Positions 1 through 8,373 of a stretch of DNA of 64,000 nt are shown one piece after another. Under the pieces are notes generated by a model. The model saw only the letters and a program-made list of their open reading frames with translations, searched no databases and had not been told where the DNA came from. Position 1 is the stretch's first letter. Every line of letters begins with the position of its first letter. The stretch is from Pseudomonas sp. ADAK13 (GTDB taxonomy: Bacteria > Pseudomonadota > Gammaproteobacteria > Pseudomonadales > Pseudomonadaceae): NCBI RefSeq assembly GCF_012935715.1, contig NZ_CP052860.1, forward strand, positions 62,001 to 126,000, in the 5' to 3' direction. The translations under genes were made by a program, and so were the position numbers.

Positions 1-458
1 TTACCGGCTGTCGCTCCCGCGCCGAAGATGTGGTGCAAGATGCCTACTTCCGGTTGCAATCGGCACCGACTATCACCTCATCGTTCAAGGCGCAGCTCAG
101 TTACCTGTTCCAGATCGTGCGTAACCTGGCCATTGATCATTACCGCAAGCAGGCGTTGGAGTTGAAATATTCCGGCACTGAAGAGGAAGGGTTGAATGTG
201 GTTATTCACGGGGCTTCACCTGAGACTTCGCACATCAATTTTTCTACGCTGGAAAACATCGCGGATGCGTTGACGGAGTTGCCTCAGCGCACGCGTTATG
301 CGTTTGAGATGTACCGGTTGCATGGGGTGCCGCAGAAGGATATTGCCAAGGAGCTGGGGGTGTCGCCGACGCTGGTGAACTTTATGATTCGGGATGCATT
401 GGTGCATTGCCGCAAGGTTTCCGGGACCCATAGCGACACGTTTGCGCGGCGGGTTTGA
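1..458 (+). CDS. pvdS: Iron-starvation ECF sigma factor PvdS (5' end cut off by the window)
   Basis: PvdS directs RNA polymerase to the pyoverdine biosynthesis genes when iron is scarce. The reading frame is open from base 3, so the N-terminus lies outside the window. The visible part holds the end of region 2 (GCRSRAEDVVQDAYFRL, then YLFQIVRNLAIDHYRK) and a complete region 4 with a helix-turn-helix (GVPQKDIAKELGVSPTLVNF). The sequence closely resembles PvdS as I recall it, more than a generic FecI type. It is convergent with a siderophore acyltransferase that carries a PvdS-type promoter, which supports the assignment. A run of CCCTG units and then repeat element E1 follow the stop codon. 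Confidence 0.9.
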   Translation, partial: TGCRSRAEDVVQDAYFRLQSAPTITSSFKAQLSYLFQIVRNLAIDHYRKQALELKYSGTEEEGLNVVIHGASPETSHINFSTLENIADALTELPQRTRYAFEMYRLHGVPQKDIAKELGVSPTLVNFMIRDALVHCRKVSGTHSDTFARRV

Positions 459-507
459 TTGGCTTTGCTTTGCCCCGCCCTGCCCTGCCCTGCCCTGCTG
501 CTGAGTG

Positions 508-1316
508 CATATCCGTTATTTGGGTGATGGCTGGTATGGGTTCCGCTCTTACAGCGGGTCACTTTTGAAAGGAGCCCAAAAGTAACCAAAAGGCTCTTGC
601 CCCACCACTCGGCACCTCGCCTAGGCTCGGTGTGCCCGCACTCCGGCATTACTACGCGGGCCGCCGCGACGGGGCGTCCCTGCCCCGTCGCGGCTAAACC
701 GGCGTCCTGCCGGTTTACCCGCTCCGTACTACCTGCGTTCGGCCAGCGTGGTTTAACGGGGCGCCTAAGATCAAGATCAAAAGCAGATCAACAGCACAGC
801 GGCCTACAGGCCGGCTTGAGTGGTGTGGAGCAAAAGCAAAATCAAAATCTAAAGCGGCCACGATCCCCTGTAGGAGCTGGCTTGCCGGCGATGGCATCAA
901 CTGGGTGTACCTGAAAAACCGAGGTGTCTGCATCGCAGGCAAGCCAGCTCCCACAGAAAAGCAGAGCTGCATCAGTTTCAGATTTGGCTTTGGCTTTTGC
1001 TCTGGCTTCTACCACTCAAGCCGGCCTGTAGGCCGCTGTGCTGTAGATTTTGATCTTGATCTGACTGCCCCAATAAGCCCGAGGCCGAACGCAGGGATTG
1101 AGGAGCGGGTAAACCGGCAGGACGCCGGTTTAGCCGCGACGGGGCAGGGACGCCCCGTCGCGGCGGCCCGCGGAGCAATGCCGGAGTGAGGGAACACCGA
1201 GCCTAGGCGAGGTGCCGACAGGCGGGGCAGAGCCCTTTGCTTACTTTGGGGCTCTTCCAAAGTGAGTCGCTGTAAGAGCGAAACCATATTCAGCCGTTAC
1301 CTAAATAACGGATATG
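508..1316. repeat. Long inverted-arm intergenic element E1 (complete)
   Basis: This 809-bp element fills the gap between two convergent genes. It begins CATATCCGTTATTT and ends with the complement (AAATAACGGATATG). The left arm (about 508-826) and right arm (about 1006-1316) are imperfect inverted copies. Each arm has internal hairpins: a GC-rich stem CGCGACGGGGC/GCCCCGTCGCG, the stem AAACCGGC/GCCGGTTT, and ACTTTTG/CAAAAGT. The core holds a REP doublet (about 867-957, GGAGCTGGCTTGCC and its complement) and a short array of TTTGGC/TTTTGC hexamers near 984-1003. Short reading frames in the arms recur in all copies and are judged non-coding. It resembles the long intergenic repeats known from fluorescent pseudomonads; I cannot name the family. 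Confidence 0.85.
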
Positions 1317-1323
1317 TACACAC

Positions 1324-2337
1324 TCAAACCAACCCACACCGCTCAAAAAACCGCTCCCGCCCCAGGATCATCAACGCCGCCCGCTTATGCGGAAAATCAA
1401 ACTCCTTCTCACAGTGGAAACACTGATTCTGCATATACCCAATCATCTTCCCGTTATCCGCCCGAGGCTCAGCCACCACCCGCTGCGTACGCGGATCATC
1501 CAGAAACAGGTAATGCACCAACGCCGACAACCAACTCGCTACCTTGTGCGGCCCCCGGTGATGCTCTTCCCCCACCAGCATATGAATCCCACGATCGTAA
1601 TCCGCCACGTCATAGAACGGCGCAATCCGATCCTCCTTGGCCCAATACGCCTCGAAATACGCAAACGGCTCATCATCGAAACAGCCGATCAACGTCAACG
1701 CATGAGGATCCGCTTCCAGCGTGTCCAGATACTCCCGATGCTGCTCAAGGCTGCCACTTTCCTGCCAGAAATTCGCCACGCGCGTGCTGTTCTGCCACCG
1801 ATTAAACCGCGCCAGGTCAACATCAATCTCCACCGTGCGCAGTGAAATCCACGCCCCCAACCGCGCATCGAACCGTCGATAAACCTCACCCCGAGGCTTC
1901 GGCGCACGGGCAGGATGACGCTTACCCGCGCTGATAATCATCTGCTGCGGATAAGTCCCTGTGAGGGATTGCCCCAGCCACGGTTGCGGCAATTGCCAAA
2001 ACAACGTGCGCTCGCAATAAAACTGCCCGGCAACCTCGGTGGCCACCAGCAACCCACTGCGCAAGGCATCCTCCGGCACATGCTCAAGGCGCCAGACCAG
2101 CCGCTGCCGCCCGGGCTCCCTGGCAAACAACCAGTAACAGGCCGCCCACAACGCACGGGCAGCCGGCACACTGCCGGGCTCCTGCAAGTGCACCTGCAGC
2201 TCATCGCCCCGCTCAAGGCGCAGGCGAATCAGCGGCTGCCCTTCAAGGGTAAGGCTCAGGCGCGTGTCAGTTTCATCAGCATTCAGGGCAGGCCCCGCCG
2301 GCAACGGCAGGGAAGACAGGTCATTCAGATTGGACAT
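1324..2337 (-). CDS. Siderophore-biosynthesis GNAT N-acyltransferase (PvdYII-like)
   Basis: This 337-residue protein belongs to the IucB/RhbD-like acyl-CoA N-acyltransferases that acylate a hydroxylamine group during siderophore assembly. The C-terminal half (about residues 165-335) is the GNAT domain; the N-terminal part is the extra domain of this siderophore group. In fluorescent pseudomonads the matching role is acetylation of N5-hydroxyornithine for pyoverdine (PvdYII). Three things support that role: the family, convergence with pvdS, and a perfect PvdS-type promoter 38 bp upstream of the ATG. The stop codon lies 8 bp from the end of E1, and its 3' third is strongly C/A-rich on the + strand. 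The exact acyl donor cannot be read from sequence. Confidence 0.72.
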   Translation of the reverse strand: MSNLNDLSSLPLPAGPALNADETDTRLSLTLEGQPLIRLRLERGDELQVHLQEPGSVPAARALWAACYWLFAREPGRQRLVWRLEHVPEDALRSGLLVATEVAGQFYCERTLFWQLPQPWLGQSLTGTYPQQMIISAGKRHPARAPKPRGEVYRRFDARLGAWISLRTVEIDVDLARFNRWQNSTRVANFWQESGSLEQHREYLDTLEADPHALTLIGCFDDEPFAYFEAYWAKEDRIAPFYDVADYDRGIHMLVGEEHHRGPHKVASWLSALVHYLFLDDPRTQRVVAEPRADNGKMIGYMQNQCFHCEKEFDFPHKRAALMILGRERFFERCGLV

Positions 2338-2374
2338 GGGGTGGGCTCACGAATCGTCGACAGTTCAACAAGTG

Positions 2375-2398
2375 ACGTGAGCCACGGGCAAAAATTTA
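2375..2398 (-). promoter_or_regulatory. PvdS-dependent promoter (iron-starvation box)
   Basis: Read on the - strand the sequence is TAAAT, exactly 16 bases, then CGT. This is the published iron-starvation box recognised by PvdS. TAAAT is at 2394-2398 and CGT at 2375-2377, 38 bp before the ATG of the acyltransferase at 2337. The box lies between that gene and the 3' end of the co-directional upstream gene, so the acyltransferase probably has its own iron-regulated transcript. Confidence 0.8.
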
Positions 2399-2403
2399 GA
2401 CGA

Positions 2404-3192
2404 TCAGGGCACCGGCATCACATCAATGCGGTAAGGCTCGAAGATCTTCAACAACTGGCCATTGTCCCGCAACTGCTTGAGCAGCCCGGCGAACGCCGGC
2501 CCGGTGATCGGTGCCTTGGGCCGCAGCAATGCGTAGTGGTGGTACACCTGGTCAATTCGCTCGGACACCAGGAATTGCCCCGCCGTGTCGGCATTGCGCA
2601 CCAGGAAATCGCTGAGGTAGGAGCGCGTCACCAGGGCGATGTCGGCCCGACCCCGGGCGACCATCAGCAGGTTGCTGTCGTGGGAATAGGTCAAGGTGGC
2701 GTTGAAGTGCTCCGCCATGTACTTGGGGTCCGGGTTGAAATTGGCGAACGCGTAGTGATAACCGCTGAACACCGCCAGGCGCTTGCCGGCCAGGTCGGTG
2801 AAATAGGATTGGTCGCGGCCGGGCTCCCGCTGAGCGACGAAGATTTCGGCGTCTTCCAGGCCCATGTCGACCGCCGTATGGGGAATATCCTGCCAACCCC
2901 ATTTCGGGTTTTCGAAGATCGCCATGTCGACCCGACCTTGCTGGAAATCGCGAAAACGCCGGGGAATCGAGGTGGGCACCAGCACAAACTGGTAGTCGGT
3001 TTGCAGCGCGTTCAAGGCTTCTACCAGTTGCGGCAACAAACCGGTGTCGGCGCCCTGCTCCGGGCGCACGGTGTACGGCGGAAAATGCGCAGCACCGATC
3101 CTCACCAATTGGGCAGCCGAAGCCGGCATCAGCCACAGTGCGCCAAGCGCCAATATTGAGAGTCCTGCAGCCAGTCGCCAAGGCGAAAACAT
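2404..3192 (-). CDS. Periplasmic substrate-binding protein-like (SBP_bac_3)
   Basis: A secreted protein of about 262 residues with a type-3 solute-binding fold, as used by polar amino-acid ABC importers. The ATG at 3192 gives a clean signal peptide (WRLAAGLSILALGALWLMPASA); a GTG four codons upstream (3204) is possible. The mature start (LVRIGAAHFPPYTV) and the segment LAGKRLAVFSGYHY are typical of the family. No ABC permease or ATPase genes are adjacent, so it may be an orphan receptor or serve a distant transporter. It is co-directional with the siderophore acyltransferase downstream, but the PvdS box between them argues against one iron-regulated unit. The ligand is unknown. Confidence 0.7.
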   Translation of the reverse strand: MFSPWRLAAGLSILALGALWLMPASAAQLVRIGAAHFPPYTVRPEQGADTGLLPQLVEALNALQTDYQFVLVPTSIPRRFRDFQQGRVDMAIFENPKWGWQDIPHTAVDMGLEDAEIFVAQREPGRDQSYFTDLAGKRLAVFSGYHYAFANFNPDPKYMAEHFNATLTYSHDSNLLMVARGRADIALVTRSYLSDFLVRNADTAGQFLVSERIDQVYHHYALLRPKAPITGPAFAGLLKQLRDNGQLLKIFEPYRIDVMPVP

Positions 3193-3291
3193 CAAGGCAC
3201 ACACCGTCGAAAACTTTGATCCCGCTAAGCTAGGCGTTTTTGTCTATCGAGACAACTTTCTGCCACACAATTAATAGCTTGCACGAACGGG

Positions 3292-3915
3292 CTAGTCAGC
3301 TTTCAACACCATCAGCAAGGCTTCATCGGCCAGTTGCTCCAGGGTCATGCTGCCCTGGGCGCGAAACCAGGTGGTGGTCCAGGACAACGCGCCGGTCAGA
3401 AAGCGCCGGGTGATAAATACATCGCCCCTGATATAACCGGCCTCCTTGGCCTCTCCCAGCACCTGCAACCAGATGTCTTCATAAATATCACGCAGGGCCA
3501 GCACCTGGGCCTGGCCCTCGGCCGAGAGTGAGCGCCACTCGTACACCAGCACCGCCATGGCCTCGCCGCTGCCGCCCATGATCGACTGCAATTCGCAGCG
3601 AATCAGCGCCAGCACCCGTTCACGCACGTTATTCGCTTCGGCCAGGGAAGCGCGCATCAGGGCGGTGTTGTAGTGGATGGTTTCCTCCATCACCGCCCGC
3701 AGGATTTCGTCCTTGCTCTTGAAGTGATGAAAGATACTGCCGGACTGAATCCCGACCGCGCCGGCCAGGTCACGCACGGTGGTGCGCTCAAAGCCCTTAT
3801 TGCGAAACAGGTGCGCCGCGGTTTGCAGCAGCTTGCCACGGGCACTGTCGGGGTCGGTCAATTGGCCGGCGTCGACCATGGTGCGCATCACCCGCAGGGC
3901 TTTTTGCTCATCCAT
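3292..3915 (-). CDS. atuR: TetR-family repressor AtuR
   Basis: A 207-residue TetR regulator with an N-terminal helix-turn-helix (about residues 27-70: RGKLLQTAAHLFRNKGFERT, then SGSIFHHFKSKDEIL) and an all-helical ligand-binding C-terminus. It is divergent from atuA across a 153-bp gap holding two mirror-image operators. In P. aeruginosa AtuR represses the acyclic terpene utilisation genes and binds two inverted repeats in this same gap. Identity rests on the TetR fold plus position. The ATG at 3915 is preceded by GGAGAG. Confidence 0.85.
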   Translation of the reverse strand: MDEQKALRVMRTMVDAGQLTDPDSARGKLLQTAAHLFRNKGFERTTVRDLAGAVGIQSGSIFHHFKSKDEILRAVMEETIHYNTALMRASLAEANNVRERVLALIRCELQSIMGGSGEAMAVLVYEWRSLSAEGQAQVLALRDIYEDIWLQVLGEAKEAGYIRGDVFITRRFLTGALSWTTTWFRAQGSMTLEQLADEALLMVLKAD

Positions 3916-3973
3916 GCTGCTCTCCTTAACTTCTGATTACGTCTTGGCCGGCAATTTAGGCCGTGGCAGCCAA

Positions 3974-3989
3974 CCAAGCAAGCGCTTGG
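3974..3989. promoter_or_regulatory. Putative AtuR operator 1
   Basis: CCAAGCAAGCGCTTGG in the atuR-atuA gap. It contains the palindrome CAAGCGCTTG and is the exact reverse complement of the second site at 4017-4032. It lies 58 bp from the atuR start, where a bound repressor could block both divergent promoters. Two inverted-repeat AtuR sites are described for P. aeruginosa. Confidence 0.75.
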
Positions 3990-4016
3990 GGCAAAGTTGT
4001 GACCAGAGTTTACAAA

Positions 4017-4032
4017 CCAAGCGCTTGCTTGG
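4017..4032. promoter_or_regulatory. Putative AtuR operator 2
   Basis: CCAAGCGCTTGCTTGG, the perfect reverse complement of operator 1, with centres 43 bp apart (about four helical turns). It lies just upstream of the strong atuA ribosome-binding site (GGAGGAAGG at 4053-4061). The mirror arrangement suggests two repressor dimers on the same helix face. Confidence 0.75.
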
Positions 4033-4068
4033 TAGTCTCGACTCATCCAACCGGAGGAAGGACGCCCC

Positions 4069-5847
4069 ATGAACAAGACGGTACGCATCGGCTGCGCCAG
4101 CGCCTTCTGGGGCGACACCTGCACCGCCGCTGCTCAGTTGGTGCACGGCGGCGCGCTGGATTACCTGGTGTTCGACTACCTGGCGGAAGTCACGATGTCG
4201 ATCCTGGCCGGGGCACGGATGAAGGATCCCCAGGCCGGCTATGCCACGGACTTCGTCGAAGTGCTGACGCCGCTGTTGGCGGATATCCAGCGCCAGGGCA
4301 TTCGCGTGATCAGCAATGCCGGCGGGATCAACCCCCAGGCCTGCGCTGCCGCGTTGCAGGCGGCCTGCGACCTGGCCCGAATTCCATTGAAGATCGCCGT
4401 GCTGCTGGGGGATGACCTGCAACCGCAGTTCAAGCAGTTGCACGGCATCACCGACATGTTCAGCGGCGCGCCGCTGCCGGCGATGTGCGTGTCCACCAAC
4501 GCCTACCTCGGCGCGCCGGGCATCGTGCAGGCGCTGAAGCTCGGTGCCGATATCGTCATCACTGGCCGTGTGGTCGACAGCGCGGTGGTCAGCGCGGCGC
4601 TGGTGCATGAGTTCGACTGGTCCTGGCAGGATTACGACCGCCTGGCCCAGGCGGCATTGGCCGGGCATATCATCGAATGTGGCGCCCAGTGCACCGGCGG
4701 CAACTTCACCGATTGGCGGGAAGTGCCGGACTACGAACACATCGGTTTCCCGATTGTGGAGGTCAGTGCCGACGGCCAGTTCACCGTCAGCAAAGTAGAC
4801 GGCACCGGCGGGCTGATCAGCGAACTGAGCGTCGCCGAGCAACTGTTGTATGAAATCGGCGACCCGCGCGCCTACTTATTGCCCGACGTGATCTGCGACT
4901 TCAGCCAGGTGAAACTCCAACAGCAAGGCAAAAACCGCGTGCACCTGCACGGCGCCAAAGGCCTGCCACCGACCGACCAATACAAGGTCAGCGCCACCTA
5001 CCCGGACGGCTTTCGCTGCACCGCCAGTTGCCTGATCGCCGGGATCGACGCAGTGGCCAAGGCCGAGCGGGTCAGCCAGGCGATCATCAACAAGACATCA
5101 GAACTGTTCAGCCAGCGCGGCTGGGCGCCCTACACCGACATCAACATCGAACTGCTGGGCAGCGAAGCCACCTACGGCCCCCACGCCCAACGCCAGGACT
5201 GCCGCGAAGTGGTGGTGAAACTGGCGGTGCGTCACCCCAACAAACAGGCGCTGGTGCTGTTCGCCCGGGAGATTGCCCAGGCAGCCACCGGCATGGCGCC
5301 GGGGCTTACCGGCATCGTCGGCGGGCGGCCCACGGTGTACCCGCTGATTCGGCTGTTTTCGTTCCTGATCGATAAAAGCGTCTGCCCATTGCAGGTCGAT
5401 TTCCTTGGCGAACGGCATGCCTGCGAGTTGCCTGTCGCCGAACCGTTGAACACGTCAATCGAATTGATTGACCCGCCCAAACCCCAGGGTCGCGCCGACG
5501 CCAACGTGCCGCTGGTCAAACTGGCCGTGGCCCGCTCCGGCGACAAGGGCAACCACAGCAACATCGGGGTGATCGCCCGCGACCCCGAGTACCTGCCGTG
5601 GATCGCCGAAGCGCTGACGCCCGAAGTGATCGTCGACTGGATGAGCCACGTGCTCGACCCGATTCACGGCCGCGTCGAACGCTGGTACTTGCCCGGCAGC
5701 CACAGCCTGAACTTCCTGCTGGAAAACGCCCTGGGTGGCGGCGGGATTGCCAGCCTGCGCATCGACCCGCAAGGCAAGGCCTTCGCCCAGCAACTGCTGG
5801 AAATCCCGATTGCCGTGCCGCAGCACATCGCCGATCAACTCACTTAA
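4069..5847 (+). CDS. atuA: Acyclic terpene utilisation protein AtuA
   Basis: A 592-residue cytoplasmic protein with the large AtuA (DUF1446) domain (about residues 3-450; start [12 protein letters not shown], then [10 protein letters not shown]) and a C-terminal AtuA-like ferredoxin-fold domain (about 478-580; [15 protein letters not shown], then ENALGGGG). It is required for citronellol/geraniol breakdown in pseudomonads, but its reaction is not firmly established. It is the first gene of atuABCDE, with a strong ribosome-binding site (GGAGGAAGG) and the AtuR operators directly upstream. atuB follows after 12 bp. The gene looks intact. Confidence 0.93.
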   Translation: MNKTVRIGCASAFWGDTCTAAAQLVHGGALDYLVFDYLAEVTMSILAGARMKDPQAGYATDFVEVLTPLLADIQRQGIRVISNAGGINPQACAAALQAACDLARIPLKIAVLLGDDLQPQFKQLHGITDMFSGAPLPAMCVSTNAYLGAPGIVQALKLGADIVITGRVVDSAVVSAALVHEFDWSWQDYDRLAQAALAGHIIECGAQCTGGNFTDWREVPDYEHIGFPIVEVSADGQFTVSKVDGTGGLISELSVAEQLLYEIGDPRAYLLPDVICDFSQVKLQQQGKNRVHLHGAKGLPPTDQYKVSATYPDGFRCTASCLIAGIDAVAKAERVSQAIINKTSELFSQRGWAPYTDINIELLGSEATYGPHAQRQDCREVVVKLAVRHPNKQALVLFAREIAQAATGMAPGLTGIVGGRPTVYPLIRLFSFLIDKSVCPLQVDFLGERHACELPVAEPLNTSIELIDPPKPQGRADANVPLVKLAVARSGDKGNHSNIGVIARDPEYLPWIAEALTPEVIVDWMSHVLDPIHGRVERWYLPGSHSLNFLLENALGGGGIASLRIDPQGKAFAQQLLEIPIAVPQHIADQLT

Positions 5848-5859
5848 AGGACCCACGCC

Positions 5860-6732
5860 GTGGCCTTCGACTCGATCTTCAAAGCCGACCTGTTCCAGGG
5901 GCAGAGCATTATCGTCACCGGCGGCGGCAGTGGCATTGGCCGCTGCACCGCCCACGAACTGGCGGCCCTTGGCGCCCATGTGATTCTGGTGGGGCGCAAG
6001 CCGGAAAAACTGCAAACGGTGGCGGCAGAGATTGTTGAAGACGGCGGCCGCGCCAGTTGGCAGGCCTGCGACATCCGTGATGAAGAGGCGGTCAAGGCGC
6101 TGGTCAGCCAGGTTCTGCAGGAACACGGCCCGATTCATGGCCTGGTGAATAACGCCGGCGGCCAGTACCCCTCGCCGCTCGCGTCGATCAACCAGAAGGG
6201 CTTTGAAACCGTGTTGCGCACCAACCTGGTGGGTGGTTTCCTGATGGCTCGGGAAGTGTTCAACCAGTGCATGAGCAAGCACGGCGGGTCGATCGTCAAC
6301 ATGCTCGCCGACATGTGGGGCGGCATGCCGGGCATGGGCCACTCCGGCGCGGCGCGTTCGGGCATGGACAACTTCACCAAGACCGCCGCCTTCGAATGGG
6401 GTTACGCCGGGGTGCGGGTCAACGCCGTGGCGCCCGGCTGGATTGCCTCCAGCGGCATGGACACTTACGAAGGTGCGTTCAAGGCGGTGATTCCGACCTT
6501 GCGCGAGCATGTGCCGCTCAAGCGCATCGGCACCGAATCGGAAGTCAGCGCGGCGATTGTGTTTTTGCTCAGCCCCGCCGCCGCGTTCGTCAGCGGCAGC
6601 ACCCTGCGCATCGACGGCGCCGCCAGCCTCGGCAGCCGCGCCTGGCCGCTGCACAAGGCGCAACCACCGAGCGTGTCCTTTAATGGTTTCCACCGGGCCT
6701 ACGTGCCGGATGTGCTCAAGGAGGAGAAATAA
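5860..6732 (+). CDS. atuB: SDR-family oxidoreductase AtuB
   Basis: A 290-residue short-chain dehydrogenase/reductase of the terpene cluster, probably acting on terpene acyl-CoA intermediates or the alcohol/aldehyde steps; the exact step is not settled. The start is GTG. The NAD(P)-binding motif TGGGSGIG is near residue 21 and NNAGG near residue 97. Where classical SDRs have YxxxK, this protein has HSGAARSGM. That resembles peroxisomal trans-2-enoyl-CoA reductases, suggesting enoyl-CoA chemistry. The C-terminal extension SFNGFHRAYVPDVLKEEK is not part of the Rossmann core. atuC begins 3 bp after the stop. Confidence 0.88.
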   Translation: MAFDSIFKADLFQGQSIIVTGGGSGIGRCTAHELAALGAHVILVGRKPEKLQTVAAEIVEDGGRASWQACDIRDEEAVKALVSQVLQEHGPIHGLVNNAGGQYPSPLASINQKGFETVLRTNLVGGFLMAREVFNQCMSKHGGSIVNMLADMWGGMPGMGHSGAARSGMDNFTKTAAFEWGYAGVRVNAVAPGWIASSGMDTYEGAFKAVIPTLREHVPLKRIGTESEVSAAIVFLLSPAAAFVSGSTLRIDGAASLGSRAWPLHKAQPPSVSFNGFHRAYVPDVLKEEK

Positions 6733-6735
6733 GCC

Positions 6736-8352
6736 ATGCCGGTGATCGACTCGCAACTCGACGCCCACAGCGTGCCATTCGCGCAGAACCGCGAAGCGAT
6801 GCTCACGGGCGTCAATCAACTGCGCCAGTTGGAGCAAAACCTGCTGGCCAAGGCAGCTGAAGCCAAGGCCAAGTTCGACAAGCGCGGGCAACTGCTGCCG
6901 CGGGAACGCCTCAATTTGCTGCTGGACCCCGGCGCGCCGTTCCTCGAACTGGCAAGCCTGGCCGGCTACAAGCTGCACGACGACAAGGACGGCAGCGCCG
7001 CCGGCGGCGGGTTGATCGCCGGTATCGGCTACGTCAGCGGCGTGCGTATGCTGGTGGTGGCCAACAACAGCGCGATCAAGGGCGGGACCATCTCCCCTTC
7101 GGGCCTGAAAAAATCCCTGCGCCTGCAACAGATCGCCATGGAAAACAAACTGCCGGTCGTGACCCTGGCGGAAAGCGGCGGCGCCAACCTCAACTACGCC
7201 GCCGAGATTTTCGTCGAAGGCGCCCGCAGCTTCGCCAACCAGGCGCGGATGTCGGCCATGGGCCTGCCGCAGATCACCGTGGTGCATGGCTCGGCCACGG
7301 CGGGCGGCGCGTATCAGCCAGGGCTTTCGGATTACGTGGTGGTGGTGCGCGGTAAAGCCAAACTGTTTCTGGCCGGCCCGCCACTGCTCAAGGCCGCCAC
7401 CGGCGAAATCGCCACCGACGAAGCGTTGGGCGGCGCCGAAATGCACGCACAAACCGCGGGCACCGCTGAGTACCTGGCGGAAAACGACGCTGACGGTGTG
7501 CGCATCGTGCGCGAGATCGTCAGCCTGTTGCCGTGGGATGACCGTTTGCCGGTCGTGCAAAAACGCACGTATAGCGAGCCGCTGTACCCGATTGAAGAGC
7601 TGCTGGGACTGATCCCCGACGACCCGAAAAAACCCTATGACGTGCGGGAAATCCTCGCGCGGCTGGCGGACGGTTCCAACTTCCTCGAATTCAAGGGCGA
7701 GTTCGACCCACACACCGTCTGCGGCCACCTGCATATCCAGGGCCGCGCTTGCGGTTTTATCGGCAACAACGGGCCGATCACGCCGAAGGGCGCGAGCAAG
7801 GCCGCGCAATTTATCCAGCTGTGCGACCAGAGCCGGACGCCCCTGCTGTTCTTCCATAACACCACCGGCTTCATGGTGGGCACCGAGTCGGAACAGCAAG
7901 GCGTGATCAAGCACGGTGCGAAGATGATCCAGGCGGTGGCCAATGCCCGGGTACCGAAGCTGACCATCGTCGTCGGCGGCTCCTACGGCGCCGGCAACTA
8001 CGCGATGTGCGGCCGAGGCCTCGACCCGCGTTTTATCTTCGCCTGGCCCAACAGCCGCACCGCCGTGATGGGCGGCGCCCAGGCCGGCAAGGTGCTGCGG
8101 ATCGTCACCGAGGCCAAGCAACTGAAAGACGGCCTGGTGCCTGATCCCAAGGTGCTCGACATGCTCGAACAGGTCACCGCCCAGAAACTCGACAGCCAGT
8201 CCACCGCGCTCTACGGCAGTGCGAACCTGTGGGACGACGGGCTGATTGATCCACGGGACACCCGGACCTTGCTGGGGTTTCTGCTGGACATCTGCCATGA
8301 GGCCGAAGTGCGGCAGTTGCAGCCCAACAGCTTTGGTGTGGCGCGGTTCTAA
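6736..8352 (+). CDS. atuC: Geranyl-CoA carboxylase carboxyltransferase (beta) subunit AtuC
   Basis: A 538-residue carboxyltransferase subunit. It moves the carboxyl group from biotin on AtuF to cis-geranyl-CoA, a carboxylation that permits later beta-oxidation-like steps. Acyl-CoA carboxyltransferase N- and C-domains are evident: ESGGANL with the glycine-rich SATAGGAYQPG in the first half, GGSYGAGNYAMCGRG and AQAGKVL in the second. The close relative is LiuB (methylcrotonyl-CoA carboxylase); the atu context decides the substrate. The biotin-carrying partner AtuF lies beyond atuD, atuE and the E2 repeat. Confidence 0.92.
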   Translation: MPVIDSQLDAHSVPFAQNREAMLTGVNQLRQLEQNLLAKAAEAKAKFDKRGQLLPRERLNLLLDPGAPFLELASLAGYKLHDDKDGSAAGGGLIAGIGYVSGVRMLVVANNSAIKGGTISPSGLKKSLRLQQIAMENKLPVVTLAESGGANLNYAAEIFVEGARSFANQARMSAMGLPQITVVHGSATAGGAYQPGLSDYVVVVRGKAKLFLAGPPLLKAATGEIATDEALGGAEMHAQTAGTAEYLAENDADGVRIVREIVSLLPWDDRLPVVQKRTYSEPLYPIEELLGLIPDDPKKPYDVREILARLADGSNFLEFKGEFDPHTVCGHLHIQGRACGFIGNNGPITPKGASKAAQFIQLCDQSRTPLLFFHNTTGFMVGTESEQQGVIKHGAKMIQAVANARVPKLTIVVGGSYGAGNYAMCGRGLDPRFIFAWPNSRTAVMGGAQAGKVLRIVTEAKQLKDGLVPDPKVLDMLEQVTAQKLDSQSTALYGSANLWDDGLIDPRDTRTLLGFLLDICHEAEVRQLQPNSFGVARF

Positions 8353-8373
8353 ACCCTCAGGAGAACAATAAAA

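Noticed and set aside
597..1287. Reading frames in E-element arms that recur at every copy (for example frames containing AAATGRPCPVAAKPASCRFTRS)
   Set aside because: They lie in intergenic palindromes, appear in both arms and both orientations, lack consistent ribosome-binding sites, and their recurrence follows from repeated DNA. They are likely annotation artefacts.
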